DNA from: Actinotalea subterranea
Lineage (GTDB): Bacteria; Actinomycetota; Actinomycetes; Actinomycetales; Cellulomonadaceae
Length of the DNA stretch: 64,000 bases
Reading direction: 5' to 3'
Assembly (NCBI RefSeq): GCF_008364845.1
Contig: NZ_VTTP01000003.1
Location: forward strand, 124,001-188,000
How positions within the stretch are numbered: the stretch's first letter is position 1; every line of letters begins with the position of its first letter. Below the pieces are notes generated by a model, which had not been told where the DNA came from, searched no databases, and was given only the letters and a program-made list of their open reading frames with translations. The position numbers were made by a program, and so were the translations under genes. Positions 33,444 through 42,209 of this stretch are shown one piece after another.

Positions 33444-34874
33444 TCAGTCGAGCCCGAGCTCGTGCAGCGCCGCCTCGATGCCGCGGTGGAACGTCGGGTA
33501 GGCGTAGATCATCGACTCCAGGGTCGCGACGGGCACGCGGGCGTGCACGGCGACGACGAGCGCACCGAGCACCTCGCCACCCATCGGGCCGGCCGACGTC
33601 GCACCCACGAGGGTGCCCGTCGCGCCGTCGGCCACGAGCTTGATGAAACCCTCGTTCCCGACCTTCTCGATCCAGCCACGTGACGTGTCGGCGACAGCCA
33701 CGGTCGCCACCCGCACGTCGTCGTACTGCTCCCGCGCCGCACGCTCCGTGAGCCCGACCGCCCCGATCTCCGGGGCCGTGAACGTCACGCGCGGCAACGC
33801 CCGGTACTCGGCCTCCGGTCCCGCCTCGCCCAGGATGTCGCGCACCACGATCGCCGACTGGTACATCGCGACGTGCGTGAACGGCCCCGCGCCCGTGACG
33901 TCGCCGACCGCCCAGACCCCGTCGGCGACGCGGCACCGCCCGTCGACCGGCGCGGATCGCCCGCCGGTGTCGACGCCGACGACGTCGAGCCCGACCGCCG
34001 CCAGGTCGACGCGCCGGCCCGTGGCCACCAGGAGCCGCTCAGCCTCGACCCGCTCACCCGAGTCGAGCACCACGACGACGCCGCCCGGCGCGCGTCCGGC
34101 CGACGACGCGCCGCCACCTGCCCCGTCGTCGGGACCCGGCTGCTCGCCGCCCCCGGCCCGCTCGACCCGCACCGCACGCACCCCGGTCCGCACGTCGACG
34201 CCGTCGGCCCGCAGCGCCTGCGCGGCGAGCTCCCCGGACTCGGGCTCCTCGAGCGAGAGCAGGTGTGCCGACGCCTCGAGCACCGTGACCCGCGTGCCGA
34301 ACCGCGCAAAGACCTGGGCGAGCTCGCACCCCACCGGTCCCCCGCCGAGCACGACCATCGACTCCGGGAGCACCTCGGCCTCGACGGCCTCGTGGTTGGT
34401 CCAGTACTCCACGGTGTCGAGCCCCTCGAGCGGCGGGACGAACGCCCGGCTCCCGGTCGCGACGACGACGCCCCGGCGTGCCCGGAAGCGCTCGCTACCG
34501 ACCTCGACCACGTCGTGCTCCACGAGCCGGCCGTGGCCCCGCACGAGTGTCCCGCCCTTGCCCGTGAAGCGCTCGGCCGCGACCGTGTCGTCCCAGGTGT
34601 CGGTGGCCTCCTCGCGGATGCGGCGCGCGACGACGGACCAGTCGGGCCGGACCTCGCCCACCGTCCCCGCGAGCTCGGCGACGCGCCGGGCCTCCGCGAG
34701 CGCACCGGCCGCGCGCACCATCATCTTCGTGGGGACGCAGGCCCAGTACGGGCACTCCCCGCCGACGAGGTCCGCCTCGACCGCCAGGACGTCCAGGCCG
34801 CTCTGCGCGAGCCGCCCCGCGACGTCCTCGCCCCCAGGCCCCATCCCGATCACGATCACGTCGTGCTCCTGCAT
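33444..34874 (-). CDS. Pyridine nucleotide-disulfide oxidoreductase family flavoprotein
   Basis: A 476-residue class I disulfide-reductase homologue. FAD motif DVIVIGMGPGGEDVAGRL; redox pair Cys41 and Cys46 in GGECPYWACVPTK; NAD(P) motif MVVLGGGPVGCELAQVF; second FAD motif DGVWAVGDVTG; and a C-terminal dimerisation domain. The usual catalytic His of the HPT motif is replaced: the sequence reads YAYPTFHRGIEAAL. It may therefore act on a different substrate from glutathione or lipoamide reductases. A Gly/Gln-rich insertion (about residues 250-275, GGGEQPGPDDGAGGGASSAG) is unusual. The ATG at 34874 gives the natural N-terminus. Substrate unknown. Confidence 0.88.
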   Translation of the reverse strand: MQEHDVIVIGMGPGGEDVAGRLAQSGLDVLAVEADLVGGECPYWACVPTKMMVRAAGALAEARRVAELAGTVGEVRPDWSVVARRIREEATDTWDDTVAAERFTGKGGTLVRGHGRLVEHDVVEVGSERFRARRGVVVATGSRAFVPPLEGLDTVEYWTNHEAVEAEVLPESMVVLGGGPVGCELAQVFARFGTRVTVLEASAHLLSLEEPESGELAAQALRADGVDVRTGVRAVRVERAGGGEQPGPDDGAGGGASSAGRAPGGVVVVLDSGERVEAERLLVATGRRVDLAAVGLDVVGVDTGGRSAPVDGRCRVADGVWAVGDVTGAGPFTHVAMYQSAIVVRDILGEAGPEAEYRALPRVTFTAPEIGAVGLTERAAREQYDDVRVATVAVADTSRGWIEKVGNEGFIKLVADGATGTLVGATSAGPMGGEVLGALVVAVHARVPVATLESMIYAYPTFHRGIEAALHELGLD

Positions 34875-35244
34875 CACCGCTCCCGTCTGCCGTCGCGTGC
34901 AGCACGCCCGGGCGCGGCGCCGTCGGGCGCCACGCGGTCGGGCCTCGGGGCCAGTCCTACCCTGTCGCACCCGCACCTGGCGAGGCCGGTCCACCATCGC
35001 GCCCCGCACGACGACGAGCCCCGCGCACGACGACCAACCGGCACCCGCCTGCCCCTCGGCACGACGACCGACCCGCACCCAGCGACTCCCGCGGACGCAG
35101 AAGCACGCGCACCCCGCACGACCCCGGCCTACGACGGCCGACCCGGTCGACCGCAGTGCTGACCCGAGGCAGTGCCGAGCCGAAGCGGTGCCGAGCCGGA
35201 CACGGAGGTTCGCACGCGCCGTCGGGCCCGCGTAGCGTCGGGGC
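34875..35244. other. Divergent intergenic region with degenerate repeats
   Basis: About 370 bases between the flavoprotein and methyltransferase genes. It holds ACGACGA-rich degenerate repeats and GCRGTGCCGAGCC-like copies near 35154-35200. TAGCGT at 35233-35238 is the -10 of the methyltransferase. No convincing ORF despite long open frames, which result from the extreme GC content. Confidence 0.6.
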
Positions 35245-35853
35245 ATGCGCCGACAGACCCGCTGGGAGGCCAAGGCCGCGTCCGACCCGAACCACTCGCA
35301 CTGGTACGTGGAGCGGTTTCGCCGGATGCGCGCCGAGGGCGCCGACCTGGCGGGCGAGGCGCGGCTCGTCGACGCGATGGTCCCGCGGGCCGCACGCGTG
35401 CTCGACGCCGGCTGCGGCCCGGGCCGCGTGGGCGGTGAGCTCGCGCGCCTGGGCCACACGGTCGTGGGCGTCGACGTGGACCCTGTGCTCGTCGACGCAG
35501 CCCGCGCGGACCACCCGGGCGGCCGATGGCTCGTGGGGGACCTCGCCGAGCTCGACCTCCCGGCGCAGGGGATCGCCGAGCCGTTCGACGTCGCCGTGTG
35601 CGCCGGCAACGTGCTGACGTTCGTCGCGCCCGGCACGGAGGTCGAGGTGCTCCGCCGGCTGGCGGGCCACCTCGCGCCGACGGGGCGCGTCGTCGTCGGC
35701 TTCGGGGCGGGGCGCGGCTACGCGTTCGACGCCTTCTTCGCCGACGCCGAGGCGGCGGGCCTGCGCCGGGACGCGGCGTTCGCGACGTGGGACCTGCGCC
35801 CCTTCGAGGCGACCTCCGACTTCCTCGTCGCGGTGCTGAGCCGCACAGCCTGA
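35245..35853 (+). CDS. Class I SAM-dependent methyltransferase
   Basis: A 202-residue protein. Motif I is RVLDAGCGPGRVGGELARLGHTVVGVDVDPVLV, binding S-adenosylmethionine through the GxGxG loop and the acidic end of strand 2. WLVGDLAELDL and FDVAVCAGNVLTFV follow as motifs II and III. The N-terminus RRQTRWEAKAASDPNHSHWYVERFRRM is typical of a small family of stand-alone methyltransferases of unknown substrate. TAGCGT lies exactly six bases before the ATG, so the mRNA is probably leaderless. No neighbour suggests a substrate. Confidence 0.88.
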   Translation: MRRQTRWEAKAASDPNHSHWYVERFRRMRAEGADLAGEARLVDAMVPRAARVLDAGCGPGRVGGELARLGHTVVGVDVDPVLVDAARADHPGGRWLVGDLAELDLPAQGIAEPFDVAVCAGNVLTFVAPGTEVEVLRRLAGHLAPTGRVVVGFGAGRGYAFDAFFADAEAAGLRRDAAFATWDLRPFEATSDFLVAVLSRTA

Positions 35854-35855
35854 CC

Positions 35856-35902
35856 GACGGGCTCGCGTCGCCCCGCCCGGCGTGACGGGCTCGCGTCGCC
35901 CC
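35856..35902. repeat. Direct repeat after the methyltransferase gene
   Basis: GACGGGCTCGCGTCGCCCC occurs at 35856-35874 and 35884-35902, 28 bases apart. A second pair of similar blocks built on CCGGCACCGTC and CAGGCAGCCG follows before the hairpin at 35971. Confidence 0.7.
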
Positions 35903-35970
35903 ACCGGCCGGCACCGTCGGCCCAGGCAGCCGCGAGCCCCGCCGCCCGGCACCGTCAGCCAGGCAGCCGT

Positions 35971-35999
35971 GGGCCGCGCCGCCGGTGACGGCGCGGCCC
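35971..35999. terminator. GC hairpin between methyltransferase and NmrA-like gene
   Basis: GGGCCGCGCCG (35971-35981) pairs perfectly over 11 bases with CGGCGCGGCCC (35989-35999) around a seven-base loop. It lies just before the stop codon of the convergent oxidoreductase gene. Confidence 0.65.
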
Positions 36000-36009
36000 G
36001 CACCGGGTC

Positions 36010-36876
36010 TCAGGCCGCGTCGCCCGCAAGGGTGCGCAGCGCGTCCGCGAGGGGTGTCGTCGGGCGCCCCAGGAGCGTCGACAGGTCGTGCGACCCACCG
36101 GCGAGCAGGCCGTCGCGGATGTTGCCGTCGAGCGCGACGACGAAGCCCGCCGTGCCCTCGTCGAGACCGGCAGCCAGCAGGGCCGCGAGGTGCTCCTCGG
36201 GCGTGACCTCGCGGTACACCACGGGTGCACCGATGACGTCGCCGATGGTCGCCGCGAGCTCCGCGTGGTCCCAGGGCTCGTCGCCGCCGAGCTCGTAGGC
36301 CACGCCGTCGTGCCCCGGCGTGCGGGCGACGACGGCCGCCGCCTCGGCGTAGTCGGCGCGCGGCGCGCTGGCGACCCGGCCGGCCCCGGTGCTCGAGACG
36401 ACCTCGCCTGTCGCACGCGCCTGCTCGAGCGTCGCGGCGTAGTTCTCCGTGTACCAGTTGTTGCGCAGGATGGTGAAGGCGAGACCCGACGCCCGGATGA
36501 GCTCCTCGGTGGCCTTGTGCTCGGGTGCGAGCACGAGCGCGGACGTGTCGGCGTGCGAGGCGCTCGTGTAGACGACACGGCGCACTCCCGCGGCGACGGC
36601 CGCGTCGATCGCGTCGCCGTGCTGCTCGACGCGCCGGCCCACCTCGCTGCCCGAGACGAGGACGAGCGTGTCCGCCCCCGCGAACGCCGCGGTCATGCCT
36701 GCGACGTCGGCGTAGTCGATCGCGGCGGTCCGGACCCCGCGCTCGGCGAGGTCCGCGAGGCGTTCGACGCGGCGGCCGGCGGCGACGACGTCGGCCGCCG
36801 GTGTCCCGGACGCGAGCAGGTGCTCGACGACGTGGCGGCCGAACGGTCCGGTGGCTCCGGTGACGACGACGGGCAT
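36010..36876 (-). CDS. NmrA-like NAD(P)-dependent oxidoreductase (quinone reductase type)
   Basis: A 288-residue atypical short-chain dehydrogenase. Rossmann motif MPVVVTGATGPFGRHVVEHLL, then an NADP-type AAGRRVERL, YADVAGMTAAFAGADTLVLVSG, and the HKATEELIRASGLAFTILRNNWYTENY segment characteristic of QorB/YtfG-like quinone reductases. Cytoplasmic. It is divergent from an HxlR regulator, a pairing known for quinone- or aldehyde-responsive systems such as qorB/qorR. The ATG at 36876 follows CAGGAGGAACCC, an excellent ribosome site. Confidence 0.88.
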   Translation of the reverse strand: MPVVVTGATGPFGRHVVEHLLASGTPAADVVAAGRRVERLADLAERGVRTAAIDYADVAGMTAAFAGADTLVLVSGSEVGRRVEQHGDAIDAAVAAGVRRVVYTSASHADTSALVLAPEHKATEELIRASGLAFTILRNNWYTENYAATLEQARATGEVVSSTGAGRVASAPRADYAEAAAVVARTPGHDGVAYELGGDEPWDHAELAATIGDVIGAPVVYREVTPEEHLAALLAAGLDEGTAGFVVALDGNIRDGLLAGGSHDLSTLLGRPTTPLADALRTLAGDAA

Positions 36877-36979
36877 GGGTTCCTCCTGGGGCGAGCGGCG
36901 CCCGGACGGACCTGGGCGGCGCGACGTCGGCCGCGCACCCGGCACAACCGACCCCGCGCGCACAGCCTTCCCGCCGGGA

Positions 36980-37007
36980 GGTACCCACTTTCACGTAAGG
37001 TACGTAC
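36980..37007. promoter_or_regulatory. HxlR-type operator/promoter
   Basis: GGTAC occurs at 36980-36984 and 36999-37003, and GTACGTAC (37000-37007) is palindromic. TAAGGT at 36996-37001 is a -10 hexamer exactly six bases before the HxlR ATG. The cluster lies between the divergent oxidoreductase and HxlR genes and would allow autoregulation. Confidence 0.5.
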
Positions 37008-37463
37008 ATGCCGGTAAGCCAGCAGGTCACGAGCGTGCGCCCCGTCCAAGGAGGGGCAAGCTCCCCCGGCGTCGCCGTCCCGACGGCGCTTCAAGCGCTC
37101 GCTCCGGCCGGTGTCCTGCCCGCCGCCTGCCCCAGCCGCGTCGTGCTCGACCACGTGACGAGCAAGTGGGGTGTCCTCGTGCTCGTCGCACTGTCCGACG
37201 GGAGCCTGCGCTGGGGCGAGCTGCGCCGCGTCGTCGAGGGCATCAGCGAGAAGATGCTCGCCCAGACCCTGCGGACCCTCGAGCGGGACGGCATCGTGGA
37301 CCGCGCCGCCGCACCGACGATCCCGCCGCGCGTCGACTACTCGCTGAGCGAGCGGGGACGGGAGCTCGTGGCCCACCTGCTGCCGCTCGTCGGGTGGGTC
37401 GCGGCCCACGCCGAGGAGATCGTGGCGCCGACAGCCCCCGCGGACGCGGACGTCCCGGCCTAG
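37008..37463 (+). CDS. HxlR-family transcriptional regulator
   Basis: A 151-residue winged-helix protein. After a non-conserved leader of about 40 residues comes the HxlR core: CPSRVVLDHVTSKWGVLVLVALSDGSLRWGELRRVVEGISEKMLAQTLRTLERDGIV, with the recognition helix ISEKMLAQTLRTLE and the wing PPRVDYSLSERGREL. The conserved Cys41 at the domain start is the redox or aldehyde sensor in several relatives. It is divergent from the NmrA-like reductase and probably represses it. The leaderless arrangement (TAAGGT, then six bases, then ATG) supports this start. Confidence 0.92.
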   Translation: MPVSQQVTSVRPVQGGASSPGVAVPTALQALAPAGVLPAACPSRVVLDHVTSKWGVLVLVALSDGSLRWGELRRVVEGISEKMLAQTLRTLERDGIVDRAAAPTIPPRVDYSLSERGRELVAHLLPLVGWVAAHAEEIVAPTAPADADVPA

Positions 37464-37472
37464 GCTCGGCTC

Positions 37473-38096
37473 ATGGCCCGGTACTTCGACGTCCACCCGC
37501 ACGACCCGCAGCCGCGTGCCATCGCCCAGGTGACAGCGATGCTCCGCGACGACGACGCCCTCATCGCGTACCCCACGGACTCCTGCTACGCGTTCGGCGC
37601 GCGCATGGACAGCCACACGGGCGCCGACCGGATCCGGCGCATCCGGCACCTCGGGGACCGGCACCACTTCACGCTCGTGTGCGCGGACTTCGCGCAGCTC
37701 GGGCAGTTCGTGCACCTCGACAACTCGGCGTTCCGGGCCATCAAGGCGGCCACGCCGGGCCCGTACACGTTCATCCTGCCCGCGACCAAGGAGGTGCCCC
37801 GTCGCCTGGCGCACCCCAAGAAGAAGACCGTCGGCGTGCGCATCCCCGATCACCCTGTCGCGATGGCGCTGGTCCGCGAGCTGGGTGAGCCGCTCCTGAC
37901 GAGCACCCTTCTGCTGCCCGACGCCGACGAGCCGCTCACCGAGGGCTGGGCCGTCAAGGAGGAGCTCGACCACGTCATCGACGCCGTGGTCGACGCCGGC
38001 GACTGCGGTACGGAGCCGACGACCGTCGTGGACTGGTCGGAGGGCTACCCGGAGGTCGTCCGCGTGGGCGCGGGCGACCCCAGCCGCTTCGAGTAG
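37473..38096 (+). CDS. YciO/Sua5/YrdC family protein
   Basis: A 207-residue protein with the YrdC RNA-binding and ATP-binding fold: DDALIAYPTDSCYAFGARMDSHTGADRIRRIRHLGDRHHFTLVC, then FRAIKAATPGPYTFILPATKEVPRRL and KKKTVGVRIPDHPVAMALVREL. The phrase GDRHHFTLVC and the early end favour the YciO branch, whose role is uncertain, over TsaC/Sua5, which makes threonylcarbamoyl-AMP for tRNA t6A. TAGGCT overlaps the HxlR stop codon and lies six bases before the ATG (leaderless). The gene ends four bases from the convergent permease stop, with no room for a terminator. Confidence 0.9.
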   Translation: MARYFDVHPHDPQPRAIAQVTAMLRDDDALIAYPTDSCYAFGARMDSHTGADRIRRIRHLGDRHHFTLVCADFAQLGQFVHLDNSAFRAIKAATPGPYTFILPATKEVPRRLAHPKKKTVGVRIPDHPVAMALVRELGEPLLTSTLLLPDADEPLTEGWAVKEELDHVIDAVVDAGDCGTEPTTVVDWSEGYPEVVRVGAGDPSRFE

Positions 38097-38100
38097 AGGA

Positions 38101-39606
38101 CTACGCGCTCTCGCGCGCGAGCGCCGCGGCGTCGGCCTGACGCTTGCCGAGCAGGCTGTGCCGGTAGGAGTAGCCGAAGTAGATCACGACGCCCACGAGC
38201 AGCCAGACGCCGAACCGCACCCACGTGAGCGTGGTCAGGTTGAGCATGAGCCACAGGCACGCCACGCCCGCGATGATCGGCACGACGGGGTTGCCGGGCA
38301 CCCGGAACCCGCGCGTCAGGTCGGGGCGGATGCGTCGCAGCACGGGGATGCCGAAGCTGACCAGCACGAACGCGGAGAGCGTCCCGATGTTGATCATCTC
38401 CTCGAGCAGCTCGACCTTCGAGAGCCCCGCGATGAGCGCCACGACGACGCCCGTGGCGACCTGGAGCCGGACGGGCGTGTGGAAGCGCGGAGAGGTGCGC
38501 GAGACGCCGCGCGGCAGGAGGCCGTCGCGGCTCATCGCGAACACGACGCGCGTGAGGCCCAGGAGCAGCACCATGAGCACGGACGTGAGGCCCAGGAGGA
38601 TGCCGAGCGAGATGATGCGGCCGGCCCAGTCGGCGCCGACGAGCACGAACGCGGTGGTCAGCGACGGGCTGTCGGAGGCCGCGAGGTCCTGGTAGGACAC
38701 CATGCCGGTGACCACGATCGTCACGAGGATGTAGAGCACCGTGACGAGCGCGAGCCCGCCGAGGATCCCGCGGGGGACGGTGCGCTGCGGGTCCTTGGTC
38801 TCCTCCGCCGTCGTCGCGACCACGTCGAACCCGATGAACGCGAAGAACACGAGCGCGGCACCGGACAGGACGCCGACGACGCCGTACGTCGTCGGCTCCA
38901 TGCCCGTGAGGAACGCGAAGAGCGGCTGCTCGAGGCCCGTCTTGCCCGGCGCGGCCTCGGCCGGCGGGATGAACGGCGTGAAGTTCTCCGCCTTGACGTA
39001 GAAGAAGCCCGCGACGATCACGAAGAGCGTGATGCCGACCTTGATGATCGTGAACACGCTGTTCACGCGCGAGCTGAGCTTGGTGCCGATCGCCAGGAGC
39101 GTCGTGAACACGGCCGTGATGACGACCGGTCCCCACTCGACCGCGACGCCGCCGACGTGGATCGTCGTCGGGATGTCCACGCCGAACAGCCCGAAGGCGT
39201 CCGAGAGGTAGACGCCCCAGAACTTCGCGATCACCGCGGAGGCCAGGAGCATCTCGAGGATGAGGTCCCAGCCGATGATCCACGCGACGAACTCGCCCAT
39301 CGTCGCGTAGGAGAACGTGAAGGCCGAGCCGGCGACCGGCAGCGTCGAGGCGAACTCGGCGTAGCACATGATCGCGAGCGCGCACACGACGGACGCGATG
39401 ACGAAGGACAGGATGACGCCCGGCCCCGCGTAGTTCGCGGCAGCGGTCGCGCCCACCGAGAAGATGCCCGCCCCGACGGCGACGGCGACGCCCATGACGG
39501 CGAGGTCCCACGCCGTCAGGTCGCGCTTGAGCGACCGGTCCGGGTCGTGGGACGCCTCGAGCGAGTCCTCGACCGGCTTGCGCCGGAAGATCCCCTGCAT
39601 GGCCAT
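38101..39606 (-). CDS. APC-family amino acid permease
   Basis: A 501-residue membrane transporter with about twelve hydrophobic segments. Segment 1 contains the substrate-binding [20 protein letters not shown]. Other landmarks are [56 protein letters not shown] and [18 protein letters not shown]. These match the cationic amino acid transporter (YfnA/CAT-like) branch. The N-terminus ([25 protein letters not shown]) is also typical. GAGGGGAC lies six bases before the ATG at 39606. The 170 bases upstream have no gene. Substrate inferred from family only. Confidence 0.93.
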   Translation of the reverse strand: MAMQGIFRRKPVEDSLEASHDPDRSLKRDLTAWDLAVMGVAVAVGAGIFSVGATAAANYAGPGVILSFVIASVVCALAIMCYAEFASTLPVAGSAFTFSYATMGEFVAWIIGWDLILEMLLASAVIAKFWGVYLSDAFGLFGVDIPTTIHVGGVAVEWGPVVITAVFTTLLAIGTKLSSRVNSVFTIIKVGITLFVIVAGFFYVKAENFTPFIPPAEAAPGKTGLEQPLFAFLTGMEPTTYGVVGVLSGAALVFFAFIGFDVVATTAEETKDPQRTVPRGILGGLALVTVLYILVTIVVTGMVSYQDLAASDSPSLTTAFVLVGADWAGRIISLGILLGLTSVLMVLLLGLTRVVFAMSRDGLLPRGVSRTSPRFHTPVRLQVATGVVVALIAGLSKVELLEEMINIGTLSAFVLVSFGIPVLRRIRPDLTRGFRVPGNPVVPIIAGVACLWLMLNLTTLTWVRFGVWLLVGVVIYFGYSYRHSLLGKRQADAAALARESA

Positions 39607-39775
39607 GATGTCCCCTCGCTGTGCTGCACCGGCGGTGGTGCGACGTCGAACGCTCCAGGATGCCCGTTCGCCACTCCCCTGTCGCGCACGCTCCGCAGTG
39701 CGGGCATTTGTCACGGCGAGAACGGGGGCGACCGCGCCGGGAATGGACCCGGCGTCCGGCGTCGTTCTGCCTGAC

Positions 39776-40216
39776 ATGCCACTGACCGGGAAGTACGCAC
39801 CGAGCACGTCCGACTGGGCCCGCACCCAGGCCGAGGGTTTCGAGGCGTCCGGCGGCGCCGAGTTCAACACCCTCCGGGGCGTCCCCATCATCGTCATGAC
39901 GTCCGTGGGCGCGCGGAGCGGGAACCTGCGCAAGACGCCGCTCATGCGCGTCGAGCACGACGGCGAGTACGTCGTCGTCGCCTCCAAGGGAGGGGCACCC
40001 ACGCACCCCACCTGGTACCACAACCTCGTCGCCCACCCCCGGGTCGAGCTCCAGGACGGGGCCGTGCGCAAGGACTACGACGTGCGCGAGCTGTCCGGCG
40101 ACGAGCGGGCCGTGTGGTGGGAGCGGGCCGTCGCCGTCTGGCCGGACTACGCGACCTACCAGACGAAGACGACCCGCCTCATCCCGCTCTTCCTGCTCAC
40201 GCCGGCGACGGACTAG
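39776..40216 (+). CDS. Deazaflavin (F420)-dependent nitroreductase family protein
   Basis: A 146-residue split beta-barrel protein of the Ddn/FDOR-A type. Signatures are [61 protein letters not shown], where the KGG and PxWYHN motifs bind the deazaflavin cofactor. Such enzymes reduce quinones or nitro compounds with reduced F420 and may protect against oxidative stress. No clear ribosome site is seen, but the start [14 protein letters not shown] is natural for the family. Its stop codon overlaps that of the convergent gene at 40213-40216. Confidence 0.92.
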   Translation: MPLTGKYAPSTSDWARTQAEGFEASGGAEFNTLRGVPIIVMTSVGARSGNLRKTPLMRVEHDGEYVVVASKGGAPTHPTWYHNLVAHPRVELQDGAVRKDYDVRELSGDERAVWWERAVAVWPDYATYQTKTTRLIPLFLLTPATD

Positions 40217-41844
40217 CGGCCACCCCCACCACCCATCTCGCCGCCGCTCGCCTCGGTGCTCGCGGTGACGGTCCCCAGGCTCGTCGCACCGGCGTGGTCG
40301 CCGTCGAGGCTGATGCCGCCGACGACGGTCCCGGAGACGGTGCCTCCGCCGAAGACCTCGTAGCTCTCGCCCCCGACCACCTCCGGCGTCACGACCACGA
40401 GGCTCTGGAACTGCTTGGTGGACTCGAAGGAGAGGACGGTCGCGCCGCCGCCGTCCACGACGTGCACCACCGTCCCGGCGCCCTGGACGGCCTCGAAGGT
40501 CAGCGAGAGCGCGCCCGCGGGAGCCATCGCCATGCCGACGCTGCCGGCCGCGACGAGCGTGACGCCCGAGGCCTCGAACGTGCCGTTCACGTCGATCGCC
40601 CCGTTCATGCTCTCGGTGGGACCGTTGACCACGACCGTGCCGCCCGTGAGCGTCGCGTCCCCGTTCGAGTCGAGGCCGTCACCGCCCGAGTCGACCGTGA
40701 CGGTGCCGCCCGTGATCGTCAGGTGGTACTCGCCCGTCGTCGCGAACTCGTCGGCCGCACCGCCCTGGGCCTGCGGGCCGGCGGCGGCCGAGCTGTCGTT
40801 CCCACCGGCGACGTTGATGCCGTCGTCGCTCGCCGTGAGGTCGATCACGCCGTCGCTGATCGTGACTGTCGCGCCCTCCAGGCCCTCGTACGACTCGCTC
40901 ACCGTGACCGTGCCGCCCGAGACCAGGACGTCGCCGTCGGCGTGGATGCCGTCGTCGCCCGTCGCGAGCGTCGTGGTGCCGCCCGAGACGACGACGTCGG
41001 TGAACGCGTCGATGCCGTCGACCCCGGCCGTGAGGTCGAGCGTCCCGCCGGTGACCGAGACGTAGCCCGCCGTCGGGTCCTCCTCGTCGGTGGACTTCAC
41101 TGCGTCGCCGCCCGCCGTCACGGTCACGTCGCCGCCGTCGACCACGACGTAGTCCTTGCCGCGGATCCCGTCGTCGACGGCGTCCACCGTCACGGTGCCC
41201 GAGGCGATCACGAGGCCGTCCTTGCTGACGATCCCGTCGGCGCTGCGGCCGACGACCTCCAGGGTGCCGGTCCCTGCGATCGTGAGGTCCGCCGTCGAGA
41301 AGAGCGCCGCGTCGGGCTCGTCGGTCTCCGCATCCGGGTACACGTACGTCTCGGCGTCCGTGAGCGAGCTCGTGGTGCCGTCCGCGAGCACGACCATCAC
41401 CTCGTCGGCGTCCGTCACGACGAGCGGTGAGGTGGTCGAGCTCGTGAGGTCGACCCCGTCGAGGACGAGCCGGACGATACCGTCCTCGGCAGAGCTCACG
41501 GCCACCTGACCGTCCTCGAGGGTCCCGCTCAGCCGGTAGGTGCCCGGGGCGGTGATGACGACGTCCGTGCCGTCGATCACGACGGCGCTGCTGCTCGACG
41601 ACGCCGTGTCGCCCTCGAGCGTGATGGCGACCTCGTCCGCCTCGTCCCACTCGTGGTCGGCCGCGTCGTCGTGGTCCTCGGCGTGCTCCGCCGTCGTGCT
41701 CGCCGTGGACGTCGCGTCGGTCGTGCCGGTGGTGGTGGTCGTCCCGGTCGCCGCGCTGGTCTGGCCGCACGCGGTGAGCAGCAGTGCGAGGGCCAGCGGC
41801 ACCGCGAGGTGGGCGGGTCGGGAGAAGGGCTGTGGACGTCTCAT
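40213..41844 (-). CDS. Cthe_2159-like (DUF4353) beta-helix carbohydrate-binding lipoprotein
   Basis: A 543-residue surface lipoprotein. The signal peptide ends in [13 protein letters not shown], followed by a Thr/Ala and His/Asp-rich linker ([19 protein letters not shown]). The rest is a repetitive right-handed beta-helix: units such as [40 protein letters not shown] and [20 protein letters not shown] recur every 25-35 residues, each with acidic residues that could bind calcium. The related Clostridium thermocellum protein binds cellulose and polygalacturonate. It ends in EMGGGGGR, with no wall anchor. Monocistronic as far as can be seen. A role in adhesion to plant wall or cell aggregation is inference. 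Confidence 0.82.
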   Translation of the reverse strand: MRRPQPFSRPAHLAVPLALALLLTACGQTSAATGTTTTTGTTDATSTASTTAEHAEDHDDAADHEWDEADEVAITLEGDTASSSSSAVVIDGTDVVITAPGTYRLSGTLEDGQVAVSSAEDGIVRLVLDGVDLTSSTTSPLVVTDADEVMVVLADGTTSSLTDAETYVYPDAETDEPDAALFSTADLTIAGTGTLEVVGRSADGIVSKDGLVIASGTVTVDAVDDGIRGKDYVVVDGGDVTVTAGGDAVKSTDEEDPTAGYVSVTGGTLDLTAGVDGIDAFTDVVVSGGTTTLATGDDGIHADGDVLVSGGTVTVSESYEGLEGATVTISDGVIDLTASDDGINVAGGNDSSAAAGPQAQGGAADEFATTGEYHLTITGGTVTVDSGGDGLDSNGDATLTGGTVVVNGPTESMNGAIDVNGTFEASGVTLVAAGSVGMAMAPAGALSLTFEAVQGAGTVVHVVDGGGATVLSFESTKQFQSLVVVTPEVVGGESYEVFGGGTVSGTVVGGISLDGDHAGATSLGTVTASTEASGGEMGGGGGR

Positions 41845-42185
41845 CGGGCGCTCCGGTCGTCGGGGTCCAGCCCGGCCGTGGGCCGGTGCTCGGTCGTGGG
41901 CACAGGTCTACGCAGCCGCACTGGACGGTCCCTACGTGCCCGTTGTGAGCCGGCTGTGCGTCAGGGCGGGGGGAAGGTGCGGACGGCGGGCTCCGACAGG
42001 CCGGCCCGGGGCACCGGGGGCGGGGCGAGGCGCGTACAGGGTCGGCGGCCAGACCGCGGCCAGGCCCGACGCACCGGCCGGCAGCGAGTGCAGGCACTCA
42101 GGGCGCGTGGCGCCGACGGGGCCGACCGGGCGAACTTTCGCCCACGATGGGGCTTTTCTGCCGGTATGAGGCCTAGTCTCGGGTG
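41845..42185. other. Divergent intergenic region with perfect palindrome
   Basis: About 340 bases between the beta-helix lipoprotein and the Fpg-like gene. It contains GGGCGAA-CT-TTCGCCC (42128-42143), a perfect 7-base inverted repeat likely to be an operator. It also contains TAGTCT (42174-42179), a -10 six bases before a leaderless start at 42186. The remainder shows no gene. Confidence 0.6.
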
Positions 42186-42209
42186 ATGCGGGGAGGTGGT
42201 CGGCGATGA
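42186..42209 (+). CDS. Seven-codon leader ORF coupled to the Fpg-like gene
   Basis: ATG at 42186 opens MRGGGRR and stops at TGA 42207-42209, which overlaps the next ATG (ATGA). The -10 TAGTCT six bases upstream predicts that the mRNA starts exactly at this ATG. The GGGGAGGTGG inside it serves as ribosome site for the main gene. It may be a coupling peptide or coincidence. Confidence 0.35.
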   Translation: MRGGGRR

